From Carnegiea gigantea (lineage: Eukaryota > Streptophyta > Magnoliopsida > Caryophyllales > Cactaceae): a stretch of DNA of 64,000 nt. Position numbers and translations under genes: made by a program. Each line of letters opens with the position of its first letter. The first letter of the stretch is position 1. Shown here piece after piece: positions 45,534-56,800 of the stretch. The notes below the pieces were generated by a model that saw only the letters and a program-made list of their open reading frames with translations, was not told where the DNA came from and ran no database searches. The DNA lies in assembly GCA_029747015.1 (NCBI GenBank), contig JAKOGI010000347.1, positions 589,488-653,487 of the forward strand, written 5' to 3'.

Positions 45534-46037
45534 TGATGACATCATCTCATCCACGTCAGCAGGTGGACCTATCCGGTATATGGCATAAAGCCATGGAGGT
45601 AGGAGGCGCCAGCCTTAATAGGCCAAGAAAGGAGGTAGTAACCAATCTCCAATCAGGCCCGAGGGGATGGAAACTTTGTGAAGCTACCATTTTTCCCCGC
45701 AGTTACATTTCCCTATACATGATCTTACCCAGTCTAAAAAAGCAATCAATTTCTCATGCAAATCTAGGCTCTGTCATCACTCACTGTCAGAGCCTTCTTT
45801 TGAGATAAAAGATGTGATCTTTTCCCAGAAAGAGTGATTTGTGTTCCTTTTTATCTTGGCTATATTTTTCTTTCCCTTTTTGGAAACTGACTTGAGCGTT
45901 GGAGGGGCGTTCCTCGGATCTACGATCCAAGGGTTGCCTTTTGCAGGGAAGGTACAGGGAAGGGCGGTTCGGGTCACCCACCATCTCATAAATCCACTCT
46001 TTACCACCTCATCAACTTAAAAACTCTGTCCAAAACA
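45534..46037 (+). repeat. 3' LTR of Tat copy B
   Basis: TGATGACATCATC at the start and GTCCAAAACA at the end. It is collinear with 28101-28982 once the MITE is removed. No obvious polypurine tract lies directly before it, which may reflect decay. Confidence 0.88.
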
Positions 46038-46090
46038 CACACACACATACGCCGACACATGCGTGCACACACACACACACGTATACATAT
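46036..46090. repeat. AC/CA-rich microsatellite
   Basis: Two (CA)n runs separated by TACGCCGACACATGCG. Host DNA immediately right of the Tat element, matching the AC-rich sequence left of the MITE at 27450-27457, so this was probably one AC-rich target site. Confidence 0.8.
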
Positions 46091-47345
46091 GCGTATGTTT
46101 CAGCACAGTTTAGAACTTCTGTGACTTTATTAGGAGCCTCGGGGAATTTGTGTGGTCGTCCAATGGTTGCCTGCAAAACAACTCTCAAAGAGGGGGATTC
46201 TCCTGCTTAAGAGCCTCTAACGCTTAAGTTAGTGGGAATTTTAGAGACGATAGTAATCACAAAGGAGCTTATGAAAGTCTTGTTGACCTAACTTTGATGT
46301 TGTCCATAACTTGTTTATATAGGGTTTTAAGACGATTCCCTCAAAGGAATTTTCCTAGGATTCCTCATGTTTTCAGATATAGATTATTTTCTAGTGTTAT
46401 CTTGATTCAAAAATCTTTATCAATTCCCTGTAGATTTTGAAGATCTTGATTAGATCTTTCCTTCCCTATCAAGATATGTGCCTGGGAATTTCCATGACAT
46501 TGGTGAACTTAGGTTTTAGAGAGCTTGTGTCTGAGCCCTAGATTACTCATTCCTATTTATTTGGTCTAGTCAATTCTCTTTCTTAGGCTGTTACTGGGCG
46601 GTGACCCAATGTCTCTTTATAGCTAATTTCTACTCAAATTATTAAGCCATTGAGGGATGTTGGATGTTAATCCAATCATGCCTCAAAGTGTGACCATGTC
46701 TAACCCCTATATCTCTTTGGGTATTCTTCGTCTTGAATTGTGAATCATCCATTTTTGGGAAATTTTTTCTCCAACCAGATTTCAAATCTCTTAGTTTGAA
46801 ATTCCAACTCTTTAGCTACTTTTACTTTCCATGTCCCAAGAAACAACTTTGACATCTGCTCAATGGTAACTGAACTTACCTTAATTAAATGTCCTTTAGC
46901 CTTATCTCTGATTCCCTATGCTAGTAATAAGTTTTCAAAGTGCTCTTAATTGAATCCGCATCTCTTGTGATCTTTCCCTCCAATCTTACTATGCTTCCTG
47001 GCCTAATTGTTTCTATAAATCCAACTCTTTCGGGTTTAATTTCTTCAAGAAATCTCTTAACACTTTACAAGCTTCTCAAACAAGTGTCTGTCTCTTCCAT
47101 TTTTCATATTTTAGTCAAATTTCCAACCCATTTCCAACCTCTTTCTTGTCCCCTACCATCTTTGCATATCAATGGCTCACATTCACACAACAATAGGGAT
47201 TGGAGGTTTGCCTGGACCCACCAGGGCATACTGCCCATTCCCGTTAACCCTTATATGAGAATGTTAACAAATTCTACTATTTAGGATACTATAGATGAGG
47301 TTTATAGTGAAAATGAGAAGAGCGAATAAGCAAGAAGTCCCTTTT
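46091..47345. other. no gene recognised
   Basis: AT-rich. Minus-strand open stretches near 46950-47200 show no domain that I can name. Confidence 0.4.
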
Positions 47346-48190
47346 TGTAACGCTCCGACCTAGGGGTGGCATTGTGGTGGGTTTACCGTACCTTCACCCA
47401 GACCCATGTTCAAAATTAATACCCATATCTATACCCATACCTATCGGATATTGTAAAGTTATACCTATACTCATACCCATTGAGTATAGCAGGTATGCGG
47501 GTTTTATTTGGATACATATAGAGAAAAAAGAACTAAACCCATTTTGTACCCATATTCGACATTAAATAGCCAATATGTCACATTAACACCAAACTTTCAA
47601 CAACATATCATATCACATCACATTAAATACAACTAAAAGTTTGCCAATCAAAGCAATAGATTAGCACTTAACAATTATAGTTTTTAACAGATTGTTCCGC
47701 CGAAGTATTGAATATCATACAACTCAAAACAATTAGCAAAATATGCAACTCCAAGTAACAAATTAGAACTTTAAACAAATGGGTATGTGTTTTATATGGG
47801 GTGGATATAAGATGGGTGTGGAGAGCATATTGATAGAATGGATATAGGGCGGGTAGAACCCATACCTATACCCATACCCATTTTAGCAATACCCACCCTA
47901 TATCCATTTTTATTTTATTTTTACCACCCATACCCATACCCATTGGGGCGGTTTTGCGGGTTTTAGGTGGGTACGGGTTTTTTTTGCCGACCCTACTTCA
48001 ACCCCTTCTCGAGTCACAGACAGTTACCGGGAACTGTTTCAAATATCATGTATTGGCCCCACAAATCACCACAAGCTTTTTTGATGTGATTCGTCCTGGC
48101 TTACTCGTTGCATGGGAAACGTCCCACGAGGTCACAAATCCTAAGATTTCTTCACATTAAGTACATTTAACTGTGGAGTTTTTAACAGTT
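47346..48190. repeat. LTR-like fragment, Del/Tekay style, split by a MITE
   Basis: Starts TGTAACGCTCCGACC. It resumes after the MITE with CCTTCTCGAGTCACAGAC and continues with GTTACCGGGAACTG and CCCCACAAATCACC, phrases I associate with plant Ty3/gypsy LTRs. The right end and target duplication are not visible. Confidence 0.4.
47361..47995. mobile_element. hAT-type MITE
   Basis: Ends TAGGGGTGGCA and, inverted, TAGGGTCGGCA. It is flanked by CTCCGACC (47353-47360) and CTTCAACC (47996-48003), an 8-bp duplication with two transitions. The interior repeats ACCCATACCCA, the subterminal motif of this MITE type. No coding capacity. Confidence 0.82.
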
Positions 48191-50460
48191 GGCTTCTCGA
48201 AAAGGAAGGTGCACCTTTAGTGATATAAATAGTCACTTTATATCGTTTAGGCAACACTTAGAGTGTTACACTTTTAGATTAATGCCCTTAACAAAGCCAA
48301 AGAGGGTAACACTTATAACCACTTTAGAGCCAACAAATTGGGAGACCGGTCTTGCTTCTGGGCCTTGTATGCCCAAGTCATTTGAGGCATCTTTTTCCCA
48401 TCTCTTTTGAAGGGGAAATCTTTGATTACATTGTACGGCATCTTAGTCGGTCTTCCAAAATTGCTACTGAAGAAAAAGCGAGGGGCCCATTAGAAGTGAT
48501 TGCCCCTACATATATCAACACCCCCTGGATCTTGGGGGTTTGATTAACGTCTCACCCCTTCTTCTCAAATGTCCTTCACATCCTTATCCACTTGCCCTTG
48601 CGCCACACCATAAATATGTCTCTCAAGGGGAGGTATCTACATTGAATATGGTAGGAACCTATGTGGTGCTTGCTGGAGAAGGCTTCAATGGGATGACAGT
48701 GGATAAGGGTTTCCGCCCTCATCAACCATTTAGAGAGGGATCCAGTAGAGTCACTGGTGGTGAGCAGCAATGATTTTCACCCCTTCTCTTACATAAACCT
48801 CTTTCTTGGCTCTCTATTAGAAGAGGACGTTCACTCTTACTCTAGCTTCACATCCTTTTATATTCTTGTCGGAATTACTCCATCCAAGATAGAGGATCTA
48901 GAAGAAGGTGATGAGAGAATTAAGAGGTTTCAGCAAGAGGTGTAGGAAAGGAGGAGAAAGGAGGAAGAAGATAGGAGGATGCATAAGAGAGCCTCAAGTA
49001 AGCTCTAGAGGGAGTGAGAATAGAGAGAAAGACAAAGGAGGTTACTCCGTCCAAAGTTGGCACCATAATAAGGCAATTTTTCTTCGTGGCAGTGCAATTC
49101 ATGCTATAGGCATGTCCTACTCGATTAAGTCCCTCTTAGGGCGGGGCCTTAAAAGGAGTCTAAATACCAGAAGCTCTTCGGCCATTAGGGGTCTTGGTTT
49201 TCTTCTTCTTCGTCCTCTTTTTCTCCTCCTTCATTTTCTTTTCATTCTCATTTACTTTAATTTTTGCTCATTATATATAGATCTCAACAAATATTATACA
49301 TGTAACGAAATTTAGGCCAATCAATGAAAAAACCATTACTTTTCCCTTTAGTTTGGGTGTCTTATGCTGGTTGTCACTTTTTGCATATGGTTTTCCCCTT
49401 TTTGCCCCAATCTTAAGTTATGATAGCAACTTCTTAGGGTTCTTGGGGGTTGTATAGAGGATGTAAGAATATTTGACATTGAAGAGTCAACACACTTCAC
49501 AACTTACACAAAAGATTTTCAGGGTTTTTGATGAGTTAAAAATATTGCAAGCACACGATGTAGCTGTAACTAGCAACTATCGAGTATAAGTCGTATCCAC
49601 AAGGTAGTTGTGTTTCCAATTACCAAAGTCAATTCAAGTGTTTCAAGTTAGGCAAAACAAAAGGTGATAGAAAGTAGAATTAAACTCCTAAAACAACCAA
49701 AAAGGACTTTGATTATGATTAAACCTAAGATATACCAATTAATCAAGTCAAACCTCCACCTCCTTAAGTTATTCTAACATTCAGAGATGATCGGTTGCAC
49801 CATCAAAGCTCATCTCAGCCTTCTTTCAAGGGTTAAAGGCTTATTTAATTATTTTAACCACTTATTTTCATGAAAATAGCTTAATTAAACTACAAGAGTA
49901 GTAATCCAAGACCTAGCTCACATTTAAAGTATCTTCATGTCTGAATGCTACCTATCCTTCCTACCCGCACTGGACAATTAATCTTACCTACCAATACAAG
50001 TTAATTATACAAAAATATGGATGAAAGCTCTTTCAAGTATTTCATCGAACACTTAGCGGACCTGAGAAAAAACTCTAAATTCAAGTATACACAAGATAGA
50101 ATAAGGTTCAAACAAAACTAACTAGCCATCTTAAGGGCCAACCACTATCAAAGATAACAACTTTAAGCACAGTTAAATATCAAAACAGAAGCAAAACAAA
50201 AGTCCTAAGAGTTTTTATTTTAATACATATATAACCGATAAAAAATTTAATTGTTAGATTAATTTATACTATGATTTATAGAAATGGAAGAATAAAATAG
50301 AGAAGTGAACATTATTATCTCTGAATTTTATATACAATGGTGATTCATAAAAGGGAGGATAGAATGGGGAAGTGATTTTTTTTTTTAATGATAGGGGAGA
50401 CGTGATAACCTAGCCTCCCCTCGCTTCCGATTATTTTGCGCCTAGTTGGGAAATATATCA
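48191..50460. other. unrecognised, partly open sequence
   Basis: Between 48300 and 49320 several plus-strand frames stay open in relay (for instance a SSNDFHPFSYINLF stretch near 48760 and a Lys/Arg/Glu-rich helical stretch near 48900-49050). They hint at a decayed coding element, but I recognise no domain. 49320-50460 is AT-rich and shows nothing that I can name. Confidence 0.35.
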
Positions 50461-50551
50461 CGGTCGCCGGTATCTAAAGATTGACAAACAAACCGTGTTG
50501 GGCAGAGAGCAGAGCAACGGCGACGAGGGGAGGGGGGAGAGAGAAATAGAG

Positions 50552-50805
50552 ATGAATCAGTACGGAGGGCAGCCAAGCAGCGATGGCAGCAGACACGACG
50601 ATGATGCCGCTCTCACTGAATTTCTCGCGTCTTTGATGGACTATACTCCCACTGTAATGCTCCTGATTCTCTCGTCTCCTTCTAAAAATTCCTATTTTCA
50701 TGTTTTCTCAATTCGATTCCTCGCAATCTGTCTAGATTCCTGACGAATTGGTCGAACATTACCTCGGCAAAAGCGGTTTCCAGTGTCCCGATGTTCGATT
50801 GTAGG

Positions 50806-50864
<59 letters not shown>

Positions 50865-53800
50865 CCGCCCTTTCTTCTTTTAGCAGTTTTCATTCTGATG
50901 GTGTCATCATTAATCGATATCCTGGTGCCTTCTCTCCTTTTCAAGTACTTGTTCAATTCCTGCCTTGGATATCATTTAGGCAGATAAATCGTCTTTTTAG
51001 CTTTCTTACTGTTTATGTGCTCCTCTTTGATGAATAACCGTGAAGTTCTTTTTTTGTTAATCTTCTTTCAGTCTTGTGGGTCTCTAGTGCCAATTTGCTA
51101 TCTGATCCTTGTTTGGTGCTGAGTTTTGAGGCTTAAAAAACAGTTGTTTCTTGTTGGGAAGTTGGATAGATAAACATGTTATAGGACCGAGAGGATTTAT
51201 ATTGATGAATGAAATTGTCACTATGAATTGTGGACATTGTGTTGGCAAGTTGTGTTGCAAATAATTTTTGCCTCCTTGCCAATGTCATTAGGCGGCAAGC
51301 TTGGTATTTTCTAAAGAGTATTTGCCATGGATTTTATGTTGTGAGTGTACGTTTAATATCCCCAAATTCTCTCGCCTTCATCAGTTTGTTTTGACTGAGT
51401 CTTGTAGCTTCTACTTTGGAGTTAAGTGGGATAGATATTTTAGCAAGTCCAGATCCATTATTTATAGCGACTTAATTGCCACGGTGACAAGGAGATTAAT
51501 GCTCTTGGTTTTTCATAAGTAGGAGGAAAGGTTTTTGTAGTGGGTTTAGACATGAAGTAGTGGTCTACTATGCCTCCCTTTACCTTCTTCATTCATTTCT
51601 CCTAAGTCTTGGTTTTGGTGGGATGATGGTTGATTTGGGACTTTGTTCCTCAAACAAGATGAGATTATGGCTTTGAGCCATTGATTTACATGATTATCAT
51701 TACAATATTTTTACAAGGTAATGTTTTGGGCATTTTAGGTTAAGTAGTTGGTTTGGGAATTCCTCTTGTTGCATCCGAAGGAATTCGACTAGCTGTTGTA
51801 TCTTAGTAGACGACCGCACTTGAAGAAATTATTTTACCAGTGTAGTGGGGGCGTTTACTCTCTTAGGAAAGTGCCTAGTTCACTTCAACCTAATTATCAA
51901 GCTATCTCTAAACTCTAACTTTTATTTATCTAGAATTTGTTGTATTTTTATTATTTTGAAGTATCATTCATGACGTACATGCCTAGCTTGATCTAATTTT
52001 ATTTGATGCATTTTGATTTTTTTGGGATGTATATAATGCTCTCCTATGTGTTATTAAGCATCTTGTCGTTTTATTAAGATGTATTCCAACACATTGTATA
52101 TGATATGAGGTCCTCCAATTGATAGCTAGTGTTGAGAAAAAGTGTGCCCTGATCATACTACCTAGGGAAGCATCCGGAAAGGCGGGAGCTGTATGAGTAC
52201 AATGAGAGGCAATTAGTGCAACTGAATGGGGGCTCTGTCAGGGAATATATTGTGGAAGGATCTATCACTCGCGATTGCAAATGCTTCTTGGATGGAACAC
52301 TTTAGTGAATACATGTTAGAGTTGATTGAGAAAGAAAATCCAATTTTATAATTGCAGAGTGCTCTAATGCGAACTGAAAATCTGTTTATCTTTAACTTTT
52401 CAGGATCAGGCTGGTGGCTGTTGCTACTCAGAAATTTATTTCAGAAGTTGCTACTGAAGCCCTTCAGTAAGTTCTTTTGCACTTGTTCTCTTTTTTTAGG
52501 GGGGTCCTGTGGTGGTTTGAACCTCAAGTAATATGCTGATGAGTGTCACTGATTGAGGTTTGTTATCCAATTGTGACGGGACAATTCTTGGACTTCCAGT
52601 CACATCTTTTCTTATCTATTTTTCCATGCTTGATAAGGTCTTTTATGCAACCTGTTCATTTTATCTAGTTGAGAACTTAATGACTTGTGAAATGCCCCTT
52701 TGTTTTGAGACTGATGTCATGAAGAGCTGTTGCATATGTTGCAATATGCAACATCACCACCACCACCACCCAGTGTGGGTCCTGCTTTTGCGGAATTTGG
52801 GGAGATTCAGATGTAGGCAACCTTACCTCTACCAGCATCCCTGCCCGTAGAGAGGTTGAATCTAAGAGACCTACAAAAACAATGATTTTGTGAAAATATT
52901 TTATAAAAGAAAGATTTTACGGAAACATTAATGGAAAAAAATTAGGGATTCGCAGTAGGGAATGAATTAAGAAATACTAATAAATCAGATGGCCGTAACT
53001 ATGTAAATATACGTACAACATACGTACAACAAAGTAGAAGAAAGTAATATACCTTAATAAACAGAGGTAGGCAGGCAGTGTCTCTTTTCAGATGTATGTA
53101 CTACCTGCATGTAAACACGACATACGAAAAAAATTACAACTAAACCTACCTTATGCAACCGAAAAAATCATAAGCAAATCATGTGGCCAACTCTCTGTGA
53201 TCTAAGATCCTAATCCTATCACACCATAGTCTCCTATCCTGAGCCATGTTCTTCGTCAATCCTACAACTTTCAAATTCTTTGTAGTCACCTCGATCAAAT
53301 TCTTCTTTGGTCGTCCCCTTCCTCTTTTACCTTCGAGGATGTTAATCCTCTTACATCTCCTCACTGCAGCGTCCATACTCATTCTTTTCACATGGCCAAA
53401 CTATCTGAGTTTTATTTCTCTTATCTTATCTTCTATGGGAGTTACTTTAACTAAATCTCTGATTACTCCATTTCTAATTCTATTCATTCTCGTATAACCA
53501 CACATCAATCTAATTATCCTCATCTCTGCTATCATCAACTTTTGGACCTGTGTCTTTTTTACAGGCCAACACTCCGATCCATACAGTATAGCTGGTCTAA
53601 CTACCATACGATAAACTTTGCCTTTTAATCCTATGTGTATCCTCTTATCACACAGCACACTTGAAGCATACTTCCATTTATGCCAACCCACTTTTATGCG
53701 CTGGTTAATATCTTCGCCAATATCCCATTCTGTTGAAAGATCGAGCCTAGATGTTTAAATTTCTCGACCTTAGGTATCGTCATCCCATCAATGGTGACTT

Positions 53801-56800
53801 CTCCTCCCACATCTGCCCTTCCACTGAAACAACAATGAAGGTATTCAGTTTTCGATCTACTTACTCTAAAATCTTTAGACTCCAGTGTATGCCTCCATTG
53901 TTCCAACTTGTCATTAACTCCTTCTCTGATCTCATCAATAAGAACAATGTCATCTGCCAATAACATACACTATGGTAACTCATCTTGAATTCCTTTTGTA
54001 AGTTCATCCATAATTGGAGTGAAAAGAAAATGGTTTAAAGCAGAATCCTGATGCAAACCCATACCAACAAAGAAGTCATAGGAAGCCCCTCTTGGTGACC
54101 TAACACTCGTCCTACCTCCCTCGTACATATCCTTAATAACTTGAATATACACAAGTGATACTCTTTTCTTTTCCAAGTATCTCCATAACACTTCACGCGG
54201 AACTCTATCATAGGCTTTTTCCATTTCTATACAATCCTATAAGCCTTCTAAGGAGGTAAATTGCCTCTATGGTCGACCTGCCAGGTATAAAACCAAATTG
54301 GTTCTCAGATATCAAAATATCCTTCCGCAACTTTCTCTCAATCGCTCTCTCCCATAATTTCATAGTGTGATTGAGTAACTTTATACCCCTATAATTATTA
54401 CAGTCTCATAAGCCTTCTAAGAAGGTAAATTGCTTCTGTGGTCGACCTGTCAGGTATAAAACCAAATTGGTTCTCAGATATCAAAATATCCTTTCGCAAC
54501 CTTCTCTCAATCGCTCTCTCCCATAATTTCATAGTGTGATTGAGCAATTTTATACCCCTATAATTATTACAATTCTGAATATCACCTTTGTTATCGTACA
54601 ATGGGATGAATGTACTAAATCTCCATTCTCTGGGCATCTTAGTGGTCCTAAAAATAACATTAAAAAGCTCTGTTAGCTACTCTAATCCTTCTTTACCCAG
54701 ACACTTCCATACTTCCACTGGCATCTGGTCTGATCCCTCTACCTTTTCATTGGTCATCTTCTTTAGGGACTCTCTAATCTCGTCCTTGCTGATAGGATCA
54801 CACAATTGAGGATCGAGATGCCCCTCACTGCTCTCTTTCCCTACGTTGAAAATCTTCCATCACTTCACCATTGAGGAGTTTGGAAAAGTACCTTTGCCAT
54901 CTCTCCTTGATTTTTGCATCTTCAGACAGCACCTTACCATTTTCATCTTTGATGCACCTCACGACACCCAAGTCCCTAGTTATTCTTTCCCTAGCTCTCA
55001 CTGGTTTAAAGACTTTCTTTTCACCTTCCTTGGTTTTCAGTTTTTGATATAACCTATCATAAGCCACGCTTTTAGCTACTTGGCTATTTTATTTGCTGCT
55101 TTATATCTAACTCTATTAATCTCTTTCTCTTCATCCGCTTCACTGCTCATGAAAGCAACGTATGCCTCTTTTATTTCCTTGACTTTCTCCTTTACCTCCT
55201 CGTTCCACCACCATGTTCCCTTCATTTTGTTACCCCCTCTCCTAGATGTCCCTAGAATTTCCTTAACCGATCTTTGAATACATTCTGCCATAGCCCGCCA
55301 CATAGTATTTGCATCCTCTACCTGCCTCCAAGCTCTTTTTTCAGTAATCCGCTCTGATAATTTGATAGCATTCTCCTTAGTAAGCTTCCACCACTTAACT
55401 CTAGGGTCTCTAACACTCCTCTTCTTCCACTTTGAACATTTGAATTCCATATCCAACACTAGCAACCTTTGCTGAGTATCTAGATACTCACTAGGTATCA
55501 TCTTACAATTCTTATATAACCTCTTATTAACCGACCTAATCAGGAAGTAATCAATATGAGTTTTTGTGGAACCACTCTTAAAAGTCACCAAATGGTCCTC
55601 CTTCTTCTTAAAATAGGAGTTTACCACCAACAATTCATAAGTAACCGCAAAGTCTAGAATAGAAATTCCTCCATTGTTTCTCACCCCATAACTGAAAGCT
55701 CCGTGAACCGTATCATACCCGTCTGCTTCGACACTAATATGGTTATTAAAGTCTCCTCCTATGAACAGTTTCTCGCTCCGAGGTACTTCCTGAATTACCG
55801 AATCTAAATCCTCCCAAAAATGCTTCTTAATATCATGTGGCAAACCTATTTGAGGTGTATAAACACTAACCACATTTAGGATTTCTGATCCCACCACTAC
55901 CTTAATGGTCATAATTCGATCACTCTTACGTCTCCCTTGAACAATAAAGTCAATTAACTCCTTATCAACCAAAATACCAACTCTATTCCTAGCCTTGTTT
56001 GACCCCGAGTACCACAACTTATACCCATCAACTTCTCTGGCTTTAGCCCCCACCCACTTAGTCTCTTGAACACATGCTATGTTAATCCTACGCCTATGCA
56101 ATGACTTGACTAATTCTATAGACTTACCAATAAGTAACCCAATATTCTAAGACGCTAGGCACAGCTTCCGAAACCCTACACGCCTACTAACTCTATTTCC
56201 CCCTCGGGGGACTGGCTCAAGCTACTACATTGCTCGCCACTGGCTTAAGCTTTCAACACCCACCCCCAACAACACAATAATAATAGGTACTACTACTATT
56301 AATGAAAAAAGTTTGCACTTAAGAGTACTGAGAAAGTACTATTAATAATGAATAAAAACACACCAACGTAAACACTGGGGAGGCCCAACTAATAATCCTA
56401 CTACTAGTTAAGGCTTAACTATCTAAATAAATAAATAATAGAATAAATGCTACGAATAATATGAATGCTAAAAAAATGTTAATAAAACAAAGGTGCACAA
56501 GGAAAATATACTAGGGATACTGACCTAGAAATAGGTATAATGGGACGCACTGAAAATACAATTCAAGGTTAGAATGACAATTAGAGCCACAAACATAGAA
56601 TTAAAAGCAAATCAAACAGGTAGCAATAAACTAACAACACCAGGAACCCCCTAAAACACCCACTCAATTTCAATGTGGCAGAAATGTGCTAACTTGGCAA
56701 TACACCCTCAATCCTCGCAAAACAACCCTCACAAACACATCTTACAATTAACACTGGCCTCCACTGAGCAAGATACCAAACCAAGCAGGCAAAACCAAGT

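Larger units (their letters stand above)
28101..46037 (+). mobile_element. Tat-lineage Ty3/gypsy element (copy B) with nested insertions
   Basis: About 17.9 kb from LTR to LTR, of which some 6 kb is inserted DNA (a MITE in the 5' LTR and a hAT transposon in gag). The order is LTR, primer-binding-like site, gag, protease, RT, RNase H, integrase, antisense ORF, 57-bp satellite, two small antisense ORFs, LTR. Antisense ORFs and satellites between integrase and 3' LTR are hallmarks of the Tat lineage (Grande, Retand and relatives). All coding parts are heavily mutated. Flanking CCTAC and CACAC share only three of five bases, so a target duplication is not proven. Confidence 0.85.

Noticed and set aside
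46036..46090. CA-repeat as part of the Tat LTR
   Set aside because: It lies beyond the CAAAACA end shared with the 5' LTR and is matched by AC-rich host DNA on the other side.
50495..50551. Upstream extension of TAF10 exon 1
   Set aside because: It would start at GTG, and the ATG at 50552 matches the family start; the upstream part is ordinary GA-rich leader.
52757..52862. Independent Au-type SINE
   Set aside because: The tail matches, but no A box and only a poor B box lie upstream, and the LINE coding region ends in the right place for this to be its own 3' end.
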